From positions 26,015-90,014 of the forward strand of contig CAUYWD010000088.1 in assembly GCA_963576735.1 (NCBI GenBank): DNA of 64,000 bases, read 5' to 3'. The notes beneath the pieces are model-generated. The model did no database searches. It saw only the letters and a program-made list of their open reading frames with translations, and was not told where the DNA came from. The stretch is from Bedellia somnulentella. Taxonomy: Eukaryota > Arthropoda > Insecta > Lepidoptera > Bedelliidae. Of this stretch, positions 51,259 through 60,594 are shown one piece after another (the stretch's first letter is position 1; each line of letters opens with the position of its first letter). A program made the translations under genes and the position numbers.

Positions 51259-54132
51259 TCATGTGCGCGTTGGGTCCTTTTCGTTTAAAAAATCTTGAAC
51301 ACTGTAGTAAGATTTCTTTAAAAGCATTGCTTTAATTGCCTTTTTAAAAGATGCCACAGGCAATTCCAACATGTCAGAATGAAGTTTGTTGAACATTTGG
51401 AGGGATAGTCCCATAAAGGAGTTACTTACTTTATTAAGTCTCCACTTCGGTACGTTAAGTTTGTCCTTATTTCGAGTGTTAACAGTATGCCTATCACTAA
51501 CTTTACTAAATTGACTTATATTCTTTTTAGCATACATTAAATTCTCAAATATGTATTGGCAAGGGACAGTTAAAATGCCAATATCTTTAAATTTTTCGCG
51601 CAACGAATACCTCGACCTCAACATGTAAATAGATCGGATAGCTCGCTTTTGTAAGACGAAAACTTTATGAACATCAGCCGCTTTACCCCATAATAAAATA
51701 CCGTACGACATAATACTATGAAAATAACTGAAATACACAATGCGAGCTGTTTCTACGTCTGCTATTTCTCTAATCTTACGCACGGCATACGCTGCTGAGC
51801 TCAGCCTTTTAGAAAGTGTTAGTATATGGGGTCCCCATTGCAACTTAGAATCGATTATTATCCCTAGGAATTTTGTCTCTTTCACTAATTCTACTTTTTC
51901 ACTATCAATAACAATATTGTTTTCAACTTGCCTAACATTCGGTAAAGTAAATTTAATACATTTAGTTTTTTTGGCATTTAGAACCAGGTTATTTACAGTA
52001 AACCAATGCAATACCAGTGAGATAGCTTTATTTACGTCGTCAAGAGATGTAGAGGATCTCGCTACATTAAATATTAAAGATGTGTCATCTGCAAACATAA
52101 CTATCTCAGAATACTTTTGTACCATAAATGGTAAATCATTAATGTAAATCAGAAACAGTAATGGGCCAAGTATAGAACCTTGAGGAACGCCCATTTCTAT
52201 TTCCGATCCTTCCGACGTGGTTCCATTAATATCAACCTTTAAAGTTCTTTTATTAAGATATGATGCCATCAATTTCAGTGCTTGCTCGTCAAAACCGTAA
52301 TATTTAAGTTTAATCAACGCTATCTCTTTTTTTACACAATCAAAAGCTTTTGTGAGGTCACAGAATATACCTAACGCATCCCGGGAGTTTTCCCATGAAT
52401 TAAAAATATGTTTCATTAGTGACACTCCTGCATCTACAGTAGACCTACCTTTGGTGAAACCATATTGCTCGTCATGGAATATATTATGTTTGTTGAAATA
52501 AGAAAGCATTTGGTTGGACATGATTTTCTCAAAAACTTTACTGAGAACTGGTAAAATAGAAATAAGCCTATAATTGGTAAAGTCCTGACTATCTCCTGAT
52601 TTATGGAGTGGGATGAGCCTACTTAACTTCATGCAGTCTGGAAATTCTCCTATATCTATACATTTATTAAAAAGTATCGTTAAATGTGGAGCGATTATAT
52701 TTATTATTCTGTTTATGACGAAAACTGACATTCCGGTTATGTCTTCGGTTTTTTTAAGACTAATAGTTTTAAAATTTTTAATTATATCATTACTTTCAAC
52801 ATACATGAAAGAAAACTGTGCTGTTGTTTTGGTAACATTTCGTTCCAACAACTCAAGAGCTTTTTGGGGACATGAATTTAATTTCTCTGTTGTCTGAGTA
52901 GGGGTATTAATAAAATGATTTTCAAAAATGTCAGCAATTTGTGATCTTGAGTGTATCAGTTCATTATCTAATAATAAATTGAGATCATGTGGGGACTTTA
53001 GTTTTCCAGTTTCACTGTTAATTATTTTCCAGACAGTCTTACTCTTGTTAGAAGAATTCTTAATTTTATGTTTTATGCATCTAGATTTAGCTTCACCACA
53101 AACTTTTTTGAAAATTTTTGAATAATTTCTGACATAAATAATAAAATCTTGGTTGAAGTTATAGGACTTTTCTCTATAAATGTTATATAGGTGATCTCTA
53201 CTTATTCTAATTCCAGTGGTGGCCCATTCAGCAAAAGAGCATTTTGTATTACACAGTATTACCTTAGTTTTAAAGATTTTGTTAAATTCTGTTTTCAGCC
53301 CATTGATGAAAGAAAGACAATTCTCTAATGATTCACTGCTTTTCATTGGGGGGCTGATGCTAGACCTAATATTATTTTCAAATAAGCTAAGTTTTTTTTC
53401 AGTTATCTGTCTACATACTATTGACTTTTTCTTTTCAATGGTAAATTCTAAATTTATAAATTGACCCTTGTGGTCTGAGGTAATGCAATCAAAAAGGAAG
53501 TGACCGGAGTAATCACAATTGCAATAAATATTATCTAAACATGTTGCAGAGGTCGAGGTAATTCGGGTTGGCTCATTAAATACATTTAGAAGATTAAATG
53601 ATTGAAAAAATGTTAATATTCTCTCCTTTACTAGACCCTCACCCAACAAGTCAACATTGAAATCCCCACAAACTACAACCTCTCTGGAGCTGCGGGAAGC
53701 CATCCCCAAAGCATCTTCCATCACTGCTTCAAAGATGTCATAGCTACCTTTGGGTGGGCGATATACACACAAAATTATGTACTTGTTCAATTCAATGCAT
53801 GAGATTTCTACATGTTGTTCAACAGAGAGTCTACAGATGTCTTTTCTTTCTTTAAATTTAATGTCTACATATAATAGTATCATACTACCCCCACACATTA
53901 TGGACTCTCTGTTAAAACAACTGCCCACTGTGTAATTCTTTAAACTAAACTTCATTTGTTCGGCTTTTAACCAGTGTTCTGTCAAACAAAGTATTTTAAC
54001 ATTGTACTTATTAACGAATAACTCTAATTCTAATAATTTGCAGGAAAGGCTCTGTATGTTCTGATGAACAAGAGAAATGTATGCCTTTTCCTTTGTCTTA
54101 CTACCTAGTTTAAAGCTAAATTTGCAGATACA
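51259..54132 (-). CDS. LINE ORF2: endonuclease and reverse transcriptase
   Basis: The frame is open from just after a TAA at 54133-54135 to 51259. The endonuclease begins at once (SLVHQNIQSLSCKLLELEL, LTEHWL) and includes CVYRPPKG, CGDFNVDLLGEG and ITSDHKG. RT motifs are NYRLISILPVLSKVFEKIM, FCDLTKAFDCV, GVPQGSILGPLLFLIYINDL and FADDTSL, with thumb region LGIIIDSKLQWGPHI and C-terminal FSYFHSIMSYGILLWGKAAD. No ATG occurs before the endonuclease motifs, and the frame overlaps the end of ORF1b by 28 bases, so translation may depend on reinitiation or a non-AUG start. All catalytic motifs are present. Confidence 0.88.
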   Translation of the reverse strand, partial: CICKFSFKLGSKTKEKAYISLVHQNIQSLSCKLLELELFVNKYNVKILCLTEHWLKAEQMKFSLKNYTVGSCFNRESIMCGGSMILLYVDIKFKERKDICRLSVEQHVEISCIELNKYIILCVYRPPKGSYDIFEAVMEDALGMASRSSREVVVCGDFNVDLLGEGLVKERILTFFQSFNLLNVFNEPTRITSTSATCLDNIYCNCDYSGHFLFDCITSDHKGQFINLEFTIEKKKSIVCRQITEKKLSLFENNIRSSISPPMKSSESLENCLSFINGLKTEFNKIFKTKVILCNTKCSFAEWATTGIRISRDHLYNIYREKSYNFNQDFIIYVRNYSKIFKKVCGEAKSRCIKHKIKNSSNKSKTVWKIINSETGKLKSPHDLNLLLDNELIHSRSQIADIFENHFINTPTQTTEKLNSCPQKALELLERNVTKTTAQFSFMYVESNDIIKNFKTISLKKTEDITGMSVFVINRIINIIAPHLTILFNKCIDIGEFPDCMKLSRLIPLHKSGDSQDFTNYRLISILPVLSKVFEKIMSNQMLSYFNKHNIFHDEQYGFTKGRSTVDAGVSLMKHIFNSWENSRDALGIFCDLTKAFDCVKKEIALIKLKYYGFDEQALKLMASYLNKRTLKVDINGTTSEGSEIEMGVPQGSILGPLLFLIYINDLPFMVQKYSEIVMFADDTSLIFNVARSSTSLDDVNKAISLVLHWFTVNNLVLNAKKTKCIKFTLPNVRQVENNIVIDSEKVELVKETKFLGIIIDSKLQWGPHILTLSKRLSSAAYAVRKIREIADVETARIVYFSYFHSIMSYGILLWGKAADVHKVFVLQKRAIRSIYMLRSRYSLREKFKDIGILTVPCQYIFENLMYAKKNISQFSKVSDRHTVNTRNKDKLNVPKWRLNKVSNSFMGLSLQMFNKLHSDMLELPVASFKKAIKAMLLKKSYYSVQDFLNEKDPTRT

Positions 54133-54872
54133 TTAGTACATGTACTAATAACTGCATCCAAGTCAGTTGAAATAGTTATGTTATTCAAATTAATAACATT
54201 GTTGTAAATAATATTACTAGCTAGTAACATAGCTAGACGTTTTTTAGAATGTTCAGGTACTTTCAAGGTACTTTTAGTCAAAAATGGTTTCTTAATATAG
54301 TTATTTATATTAAAATTAACAATTTTTTGCCTATATCCCAAGGTCAAATTATATAGTAACATATTTAATTTATAAATCCTAGTATTAACCTTATAGCTAA
54401 GATGCTTGGAATATAGGAAGTCACTTATAATTATTTTTCTGACATTTAAATTAACCAACTTGTCAAATGATTTCTTTAAGTCACTTGGTTTAACCATGTT
54501 ACTTGAACCAATTAAAATAACTAAAGTAGTGTTGGAGTCATATTGTGCTTTTAAAACAGAATTTATTATTTGTGAGTAACTTGCTCCGGGCATACAAGTA
54601 TTTAAGATACATTGGTCTAATTCTTTGTTTAAATGATGGCCAATGTTAACACCAAGAGAATCGGAGAAGACTAAAGTCCTCTGAGTCGACACACCTCTAT
54701 TGTAAGCAAAAGTGGGCTGAACCATATTATTTCTATTTTCAGGGGATACATCATTTATGACAGTACTTATGCTTTCACACTTATTGCAAAACCCAGAAAG
54801 TGTTTCTACTGTTTTGATATTTTCATTACCTAATTCTATGATTTCTTCTAAACCTTCTATGTAGCTTTGCAT
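54105..54872 (-). CDS. LINE ORF1b: SGNH-hydrolase (esterase)-like protein
   Basis: 255 codons from ATG 54872. It shows the SGNH block order: LVFSDSLGVNIG (Ser block), CMPGASYSQI (Gly block), LVILIGSSNM (Asn block) and a late VPEHSKKRLA with a His. CR1-type LINEs often carry such an esterase domain in ORF1, where it binds or processes lipids or membranes; its role in transposition is unclear. The start lies 2 bases after the ORF1a stop, in a different frame. Either two proteins are made by coupled termination and reinitiation, or one ORF1 has suffered a shift here. Confidence 0.72.
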   Translation of the reverse strand: MQSYIEGLEEIIELGNENIKTVETLSGFCNKCESISTVINDVSPENRNNMVQPTFAYNRGVSTQRTLVFSDSLGVNIGHHLNKELDQCILNTCMPGASYSQIINSVLKAQYDSNTTLVILIGSSNMVKPSDLKKSFDKLVNLNVRKIIISDFLYSKHLSYKVNTRIYKLNMLLYNLTLGYRQKIVNFNINNYIKKPFLTKSTLKVPEHSKKRLAMLLASNIIYNNVINLNNITISTDLDAVISTCTNVSANLALN

Positions 54873-54874
54873 CT

Positions 54875-55597
54875 CTAAGTGGCTGTTATGTTATGATACT
54901 TTAATGTAATATCTTGAAGAGATTTTTCCAATTCTATAATCCTATTACTATCATGGCTAAGTTTAACTTTATTATTGTCTAGAGAAAGTTCATAATCACT
55001 ACATAGTTTTTCTAGCCTATTTAACTTAAATTTCATCTCATGATGTTGACTACACCTTAGTTTATTAAGTTTTTTTACATGATTTCTTACAATTCTTTTA
55101 AGTTTAAGGTATTTCTTTAACTTTTTTGAACCTTTTATGTTAACAATAGGTAGGGGTTTTTTTTCTTTTACCGGAGTAGTTAAGTCTATAGTTGGCATAT
55201 GAATAACGCTATCGTACATTTGCTGTAGCATAATTGAGTTCTCCTCAGATTTGTTACTCCTTAGTGTATGAAGTTCCAATTCAGCTCCTGCCAGTTGTGC
55301 TTTTAACAATTGTATCTCTTGAAGTGCTGCTTCATGAAAATCATAACTATCTTGGTGCAAACTAACATCTCTTTGCAGGGCCATCCTTTGGGCTATGCTA
55401 TCTTGTAGCTCTGCGTCCATATCAACAAGTTGTTTCCTTAAACAAGAATTGGTTTTAATAATATTGTTAATTTCTTGCTCACTATCCTCGCGTTCCTCTA
55501 ACAATTTAATGATATTTTCTTTTGATTTTTTTAATTCTAAAAGGGCTGAATTTAACTTCTTTTCTAAATTACTAATAGTTTCACTGCGAGTAGGCAT
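54875..55597 (-). CDS. LINE ORF1a: coiled-coil protein
   Basis: 240 codons from ATG 55597. Two long heptad-bearing helices (about residues 5-110, ISNLEKKLNSALLELKKSKE; and about 165-235, LNRLEKLCSDYELSLDNNKV) are separated by a Pro-containing linker and a basic patch (KGSKKLKKYLKLKRIVRNHV). Coiled-coil trimerisation and a basic RNA-binding surface are usual for LINE ORF1 products. No zinc knuckle is present. Confidence 0.7.
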   Translation of the reverse strand: MPTRSETISNLEKKLNSALLELKKSKENIIKLLEEREDSEQEINNIIKTNSCLRKQLVDMDAELQDSIAQRMALQRDVSLHQDSYDFHEAALQEIQLLKAQLAGAELELHTLRSNKSEENSIMLQQMYDSVIHMPTIDLTTPVKEKKPLPIVNIKGSKKLKKYLKLKRIVRNHVKKLNKLRCSQHHEMKFKLNRLEKLCSDYELSLDNNKVKLSHDSNRIIELEKSLQDITLKYHNITAT

Positions 55598-55599
55598 TT

Positions 55600-56540
55600 T
55601 AACTATTTCTGAGCTAATGGTACTTGATATTGTGTAACTAGGTTTTATTTACTAGATAACTTATTGACAAATTTAAGGTTATATTTTATGATAAGAGTAT
55701 ATCTAGGAAAATATAAGTAGATAAGAAGAAATATAACTTATTAATGCAGTACTTAGTTATACTGAGGTATTGTTTTAATGTAATATGAGTAATATGAGTA
55801 AAATAAAGAAAAAATACTGGCCTGAAAAAACCGTTGAAACAAGCGATAAACAAAGTACTTTAATATAATCCCGAAATATTTGTAAAACTTCAATTCTCCT
55901 TTTAGTATATCTTATCCTTATGAAACGGAGATCTTTTCAGTGTAAATTCTTTCAAAAACTATCTTAAATACAATTAAAATCCTAAAATTTAAATTTTCGA
56001 CACAAACACTTAATACAACACACGTACAAATTAAATTCATACACACAAATTTATTCACTTCCATTTAATATATTTATAATCAAACATAACACACGCATAC
56101 AGTAATCGTCGCGCAAGGCCATCTCGGTCGAGCCACGATACTGTAGCTACGAGCAACACTACCACCTCTGTTTTACGCACACACACAGCTGCGCGCCTGC
56201 GCAAGCGCCAGTGGTAGGTAGGGTTGCGTAGCCGGCCGGTCACGGTCAAGGTTACGTCAGTCGTTAACTTGATTTCCATCTTGCTTCTCGCCGCCTCTCT
56301 TAATAACACTGGTAAACACTGTTTTTGTCACATGAACTTTGTTATGATTTTCAATTATGTTGGTGTACCCTCATTAAAAATATATAACAGTTTTGTTTCT
56401 ATCACATCCAGTTTTTTTGTGACAGCTACATATTCATTTCTGACCTCATATACGTTTCTTTGTTAACATAACTGCATTTAGTCGACTGTGTAATTATTGT
56501 GTTTGCTTAATTACATTTTATTTATATTAGTTAGATCGTA
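55600..56540. other. LINE 5' region and flank
   Basis: 55600-56050 is AT-rich untranslated sequence upstream of ORF1a. 56100-56290 is GC-rich with a cacacacacagctgcgcg stretch, probably the LINE 5' end or promoter. 56300-56540 precedes the next gene copy and has no recognised feature. Confidence 0.4.
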
Positions 56541-56543
56541 AAT

Positions 56544-57999
56544 ATGCCACGAAAGTGTTTGAACAACCCGGACAATTTTTGTTATGTGTGTGGAGAATTA
56601 ACTTTTACATCTCAGCGTCGAAATTTCACATCACTAATTGAACAGTGCTATTCAGACTATTTTGGTTTTCCTGTGAGGAATCAAGACAAATCCTGGGTTC
56701 CACATAAATGTTGTGTAACGTGTGTGAGGCTCCTTTTAGGTTGGGCTAAACAAGATCCTAGACATTTGTCATTTGCTATACCAATGATTGTTATTTTTGT
56801 TTGACTCAAACAAAAGGTATTACTACCAAATCTAAACACACTATCCAGTATCCAAACTTGTCTTCGGCCAAGAGTACCCTTGAAATAATGCTAAACTTAA
56901 CTCCACTGCACCTGTTCATCAAGCAAGAAGCTACTGCCTCAGCTGTGAGACTAAATGAAAACAAACTATGGAAATCCAACAAAGTCCCTCACGCCGAAAT
57001 CCTTACCAGGATGGTAAAAGAGGCACCTAGAATATCAGCTGTGAACGACAGGATTCCCAAACTATACCTCTTTGACAAGAAGTACAAAATACAGCTGACA
57101 GAAAATCCGAACGAAGGCCTCAATGAAAGGGAAGTGAGGATATTTACAGATGGCTCTAAAACTAAATCTGGCACAGGAGCTAGACCAATGGGCACCTGGA
57201 ATTCGATATTTCAGGCAGAATGCTTCGCAATCATACTCGCCGCCCAAGCAGTAACAGCGAGGAAAATCAGAGAACTTCCAATTCGTATTCTCTCGGACAG
57301 CAAATCAGTCCTACAAGCCCAATGAGCTACGAGTGCAAATCAGGGCTCATATATGAATGTCACAAAGCCCTAACGGCGATAGGGCAAACCAATGAAACTA
57401 CCATACAATGGATCAAAGGACACAGTATTTGTGAATGGGACAGTAGAGACAGAAAAAGTCACTATACAAAGAAAGTGTGGCCCAAGCGTGAATCACTAAC
57501 TCCAGGCCATAAAAATGTGAAAAATGATCCTCTAGTGAACCCTGATGACATACTTTTACCACCGTTGCACATACAGCTTGGCCTGATATTTTTTTTTTTA
57601 AAAGCTATGCCTAAAGATGGAGATGGATTTTTATATCTAAAAGAGAAATTCCCTAAACTCAGCGAGGCAAAAATCAAAGAGGGAATATTTGTAGGCCCAC
57701 AAATACGGCGATTGATGAAGGATAAGAGCTTTGAAGAAAAACTGAATGATCAGGAAAAACTCGCCTGGAAATGTTTTGTGAATGTTGTTCAAAATTTTCT
57801 AGGTAACCATAAAGCGGAAAATTACAAAGATTTAATAAACGAACTTATGATATCATTTGAAGCTTTGGGGTGTAATATGTCCTTGAAAATACATATGCTG
57901 GACTCTCATCTGGATTTCTTTCCGGCAAATTTGGGTGCTGTGAGTGACGAACAAGGTGAGAGGTTCCATCAAGACATTTCCTTAATGGAGAAGCGTTGA
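56544..57999 (+). pseudogene. Transposon-derived Cys-rich gene copy fused to a LINE RNase H segment
   Basis: 56544-56795 opens MPRKCLNNPDNFCYVCGELT with a Cys pattern like a zinc-binding N-terminus. A short deletion shifts the frame, and YFCLTQTKGITTKSKHTIQY follows at 56790-56865. From about 56870 the sequence switches to a LINE RNase H region (RIFTDGSKTKSGTG; FQAECFAIILAAQ; ILSDSKSVLQAQ; WIKGHS). At about 57425 it switches back to CEWDSRDRKSHYTKKVWPKR and runs to LMEKR at 57998, where a LINE begins. The flanks belong to a protein family I know as highly repeated in arthropods and Hydra, of mobile-element type and unknown biochemistry. Both junctions keep the reading frame; one shift lies inside (near 57325). 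Confidence 0.65.
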
Positions 58000-60594
58000 A
58001 ATGAAATGAAATGAAATGAAATGAAGCATTTATTCGACGATTATAGGTGTAAAGGTCTTCAGGTATTTACAAGTGCGCAATCCATAATCTGCCTTAAATG
58101 GGCGTTCGAATATTTATCATTATTAATCATATATTAATCATGCGAACTAAAGAAAAAAAATGTCAACAAAAACCTATAAACTACTGGAACCAATACAATA
58201 CACATGTCAATTTTCTTCAATAAAATATAAAGTTATATGGCAATTAACATATTCATTACAAAAAACAAACTTAGGTAATAATAATAATACAATGTCACCA
58301 ATAACCTACTAAAAGTGTCAAACAAAGTCAAAATTTTAATAATTATAGATGTCAAATAAAAAAAAATTATAATAAAGAAATGTCATATATTTTTTTTATA
58401 ATAATACAGAAATGTCAAAAATACTAAATACTGCATTTTTCTAAGAAATCTTTTACAGAGTAAAAACAATTATCCAACAAATATCTATGCAATGTCCGTT
58501 TGAATTCGATTAAAGTCATTTCTCTTAGTCCATTTGATAGTTTATTGTAAATTATAATTGCCATAAAATAAGCATTTTTCCTATACAGTTCCAAGTTTCG
58601 TTTGGGTGGATACAATATTAAATTAGTTTTTGTGTTTTTTCTAACAGGGCGACCATTTTCTGGTTCCATTTCAAATATATACAAGTTTTTATGCACAAAT
58701 ATACACATTTCAAAAACATAAAGACAGGGTAATGGTAGGATATTCTTTTTTTTAAATAAAGGTACACAGCTATCAATAAAACCTGCTCCACATAGGGACC
58801 TAACACACTTTTTCTGCAATTTAAATGCCCTATCTATATTTACTGAGTTACCCCATATAATAAGTCCATATCGCATCGAAGATGCTACATATCCATGGTA
58901 AGCAGCAGTTGCAGCCTCCTCTGAAACTATACTTCGAATCCTGTAAATAGCGTATACAAACCTATCTAATTTTGTGCACAATTTATCTATATGCTCTTTC
59001 CAATTAAGATGCTTATCTATATATATGCCTAAGAATTTCGTACAATTAACTTCTGAAATGATTTCATTCTGGAATTCAACTTTTATATCATTTTTTTTGC
59101 TATTGTAAGTTTGGAAATTGATAAAATTTGTTTTAGATAAGTTTATTTTTAAGTTACGGTCTTCTAACCATTTTATAACATTTTTCAAAGACTCATTAAT
59201 ACTGTTTGTCAAACAGTCAAGACTTTTGTTCTTTGCAATAATCGTAGTATCATCAGCAAACAAGATGCACTCATTACCGGTCACATTTGGGAGGTCATTA
59301 ATATAGAGAAGGAATAGCAGGGGGCCCAGAATGCTTCCCTGCGGTACGCCTACTTCATTTCTTAGATAATCTGACTGATAAGTTTGTTTATAATTATTAC
59401 TATTTAACATAGAAATTTCAACCGATTGAGTTCTACCTTTAAGATAACTTTCTAGCCATCTGAGCGCGTTACCTCTAACTCCATATCGATCCAGAATGTC
59501 CAATAAAATTTCGTGCACTACTAAGTCAAACGCCTTTTGCATGTCAAGAAATAAAACTAGTATTTTGTCCTTATTATTTAAGCAGTCAGTAATAAATTTA
59601 ATTAAATGAAAACATGCTAAACTGGTCGAAGATTTTTTCTTAAACCCGAATTGGCTTTTGTGAAGTATTTTATGTTCAGTTACAAAGTCATAAAGTTTTT
59701 TATACATGGCTTTTTCAAAAACTTTAGCAATTATAGGTATCAGTGTAATGGGCCTGTAATTATTCATATTCGTTGTGTCATCTTTTTTATGCAATGGTTT
59801 GACAGTGGAAATTTTTAATTTATCAGGATAGACACCTTCACTAAACGAGCAGTTTATTATATGACTTAAAGGAAACGACAGAGGCACAGTACACAATTTT
59901 ATTATTCTAGTTGTTATGTCATCGTATCCAGTAGATTTGGTGTTTTTTAAAGTTTTAATTATTCTCATTACGTCATCCGGATCGATGGGTGCTAAGAAAA
60001 TTGATTTGTCGTTTCTACTTATATTTGACGTATAACTCACAAGTTTCTGATATTTGATATGCGCTGTCGCACTTCTAATAAAAAAAATATTAAAAAAGTT
60101 TGCTATTTGTGTCGCATTTGTCGTGGCTACATTATTATGACAAATTTTCTGTATATTTGTTTTGTTTGTCTCAAATACATTATCTTTAATCATCCGCCAC
60201 GAGGCTTGACAAATATTTCTTGAGTCAGTTATATACTTGGTGTTGTTGATCTTTTTGGCAACAAACATGCATTTTTTTAATATCCTAGAATATGTTTTAT
60301 ATTTTGCAAGATTGTTTGATTTATTATGTTTTGCGTAAATATAATTTAGGTAAAGTTTACGTTTATGTACCATGCACCGTTTTAAGCTTTTTGTAATCCA
60401 TTTGTTTCTAATGGGTTTATTGGTAAGTTTTACTGTTATAACAGGGAAACATAAATTATAAAATAATACTACTGTGTCATATAACAAATTAAAAGCAACG
60501 TTGGTATTTGGTTCCCTCAAAACTTCATCAAATGAAAGAGAATGCATGCATTCAAGAAATTTTCTAATGTTGTCTTCATGGTAGTCTCTTTTAA
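57998..60594 (-). mobile_element. LINE inserted into the 56544 gene copy, itself split at 60590
   Basis: The 3' end is at 57998 with (gaaat)n repeats (minus strand attt(c)). A 420 bp AT-rich 3' UTR and the RT ORF follow. The coding frame continues without a stop up to about 60590 and is cut there by the (aaaag)n tail of the next LINE. The upstream endonuclease must lie beyond the window if the insertion is simple. Confidence 0.8.
58424..60590 (-). CDS. LINE ORF2 reverse transcriptase, N-terminal endonuclease separated
   Basis: About 720 codons open. Motifs: NNYRPITLIPIIAKVFEKAM, SQFGFKKKSSTSLACFHLI, LFLDMQKAFDLV, NEVGVPQGSILGPLLFLLYI and LFADDTTII (catalytic). After these come KFLGIYIDKHLNWKEHIDKL and the C-terminal GYVASSMRYGLIIWGNSVN, ending DFLEKCSI. 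It is related to the ORF2 at 51259-54132 but is a separate family. Since the start is displaced by the nested LINE, no full protein can be made. Confidence 0.82.

Larger units (their letters stand above)
50885..56300 (-). mobile_element. Nearly full-length LINE with coiled-coil, esterase-like and EN/RT ORFs
   Basis: 3' end at about 50885 with repeats of aaaaaaagtc (minus-strand gactttttt), then a 370 bp 3' UTR, ORF2 (54132-51259), ORF1b (54872-54105), ORF1a (55597-54875) and a 5' region that becomes GC-rich at 56100-56300, plausibly the internal promoter. A 5'-truncated sister copy is 12439-15820 and a 3' UTR fragment is at 31370-31500. Intact ORFs and high similarity between copies suggest recent activity. 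The precise 5' end and target duplication were not found. Confidence 0.85.

Noticed and set aside
52613..52897. Plus-strand frames of 60-135 codons across LINE ORF2 regions (also 14556, 42522, 62184)
   Set aside because: Antisense shadows of reverse transcriptase genes; they recur at matching places in sister copies.
55395..55637. Plus-strand frame of 80 codons
   Set aside because: Antisense of the coiled-coil ORF; its Ser/Leu-rich content mirrors the Lys/Glu helices.
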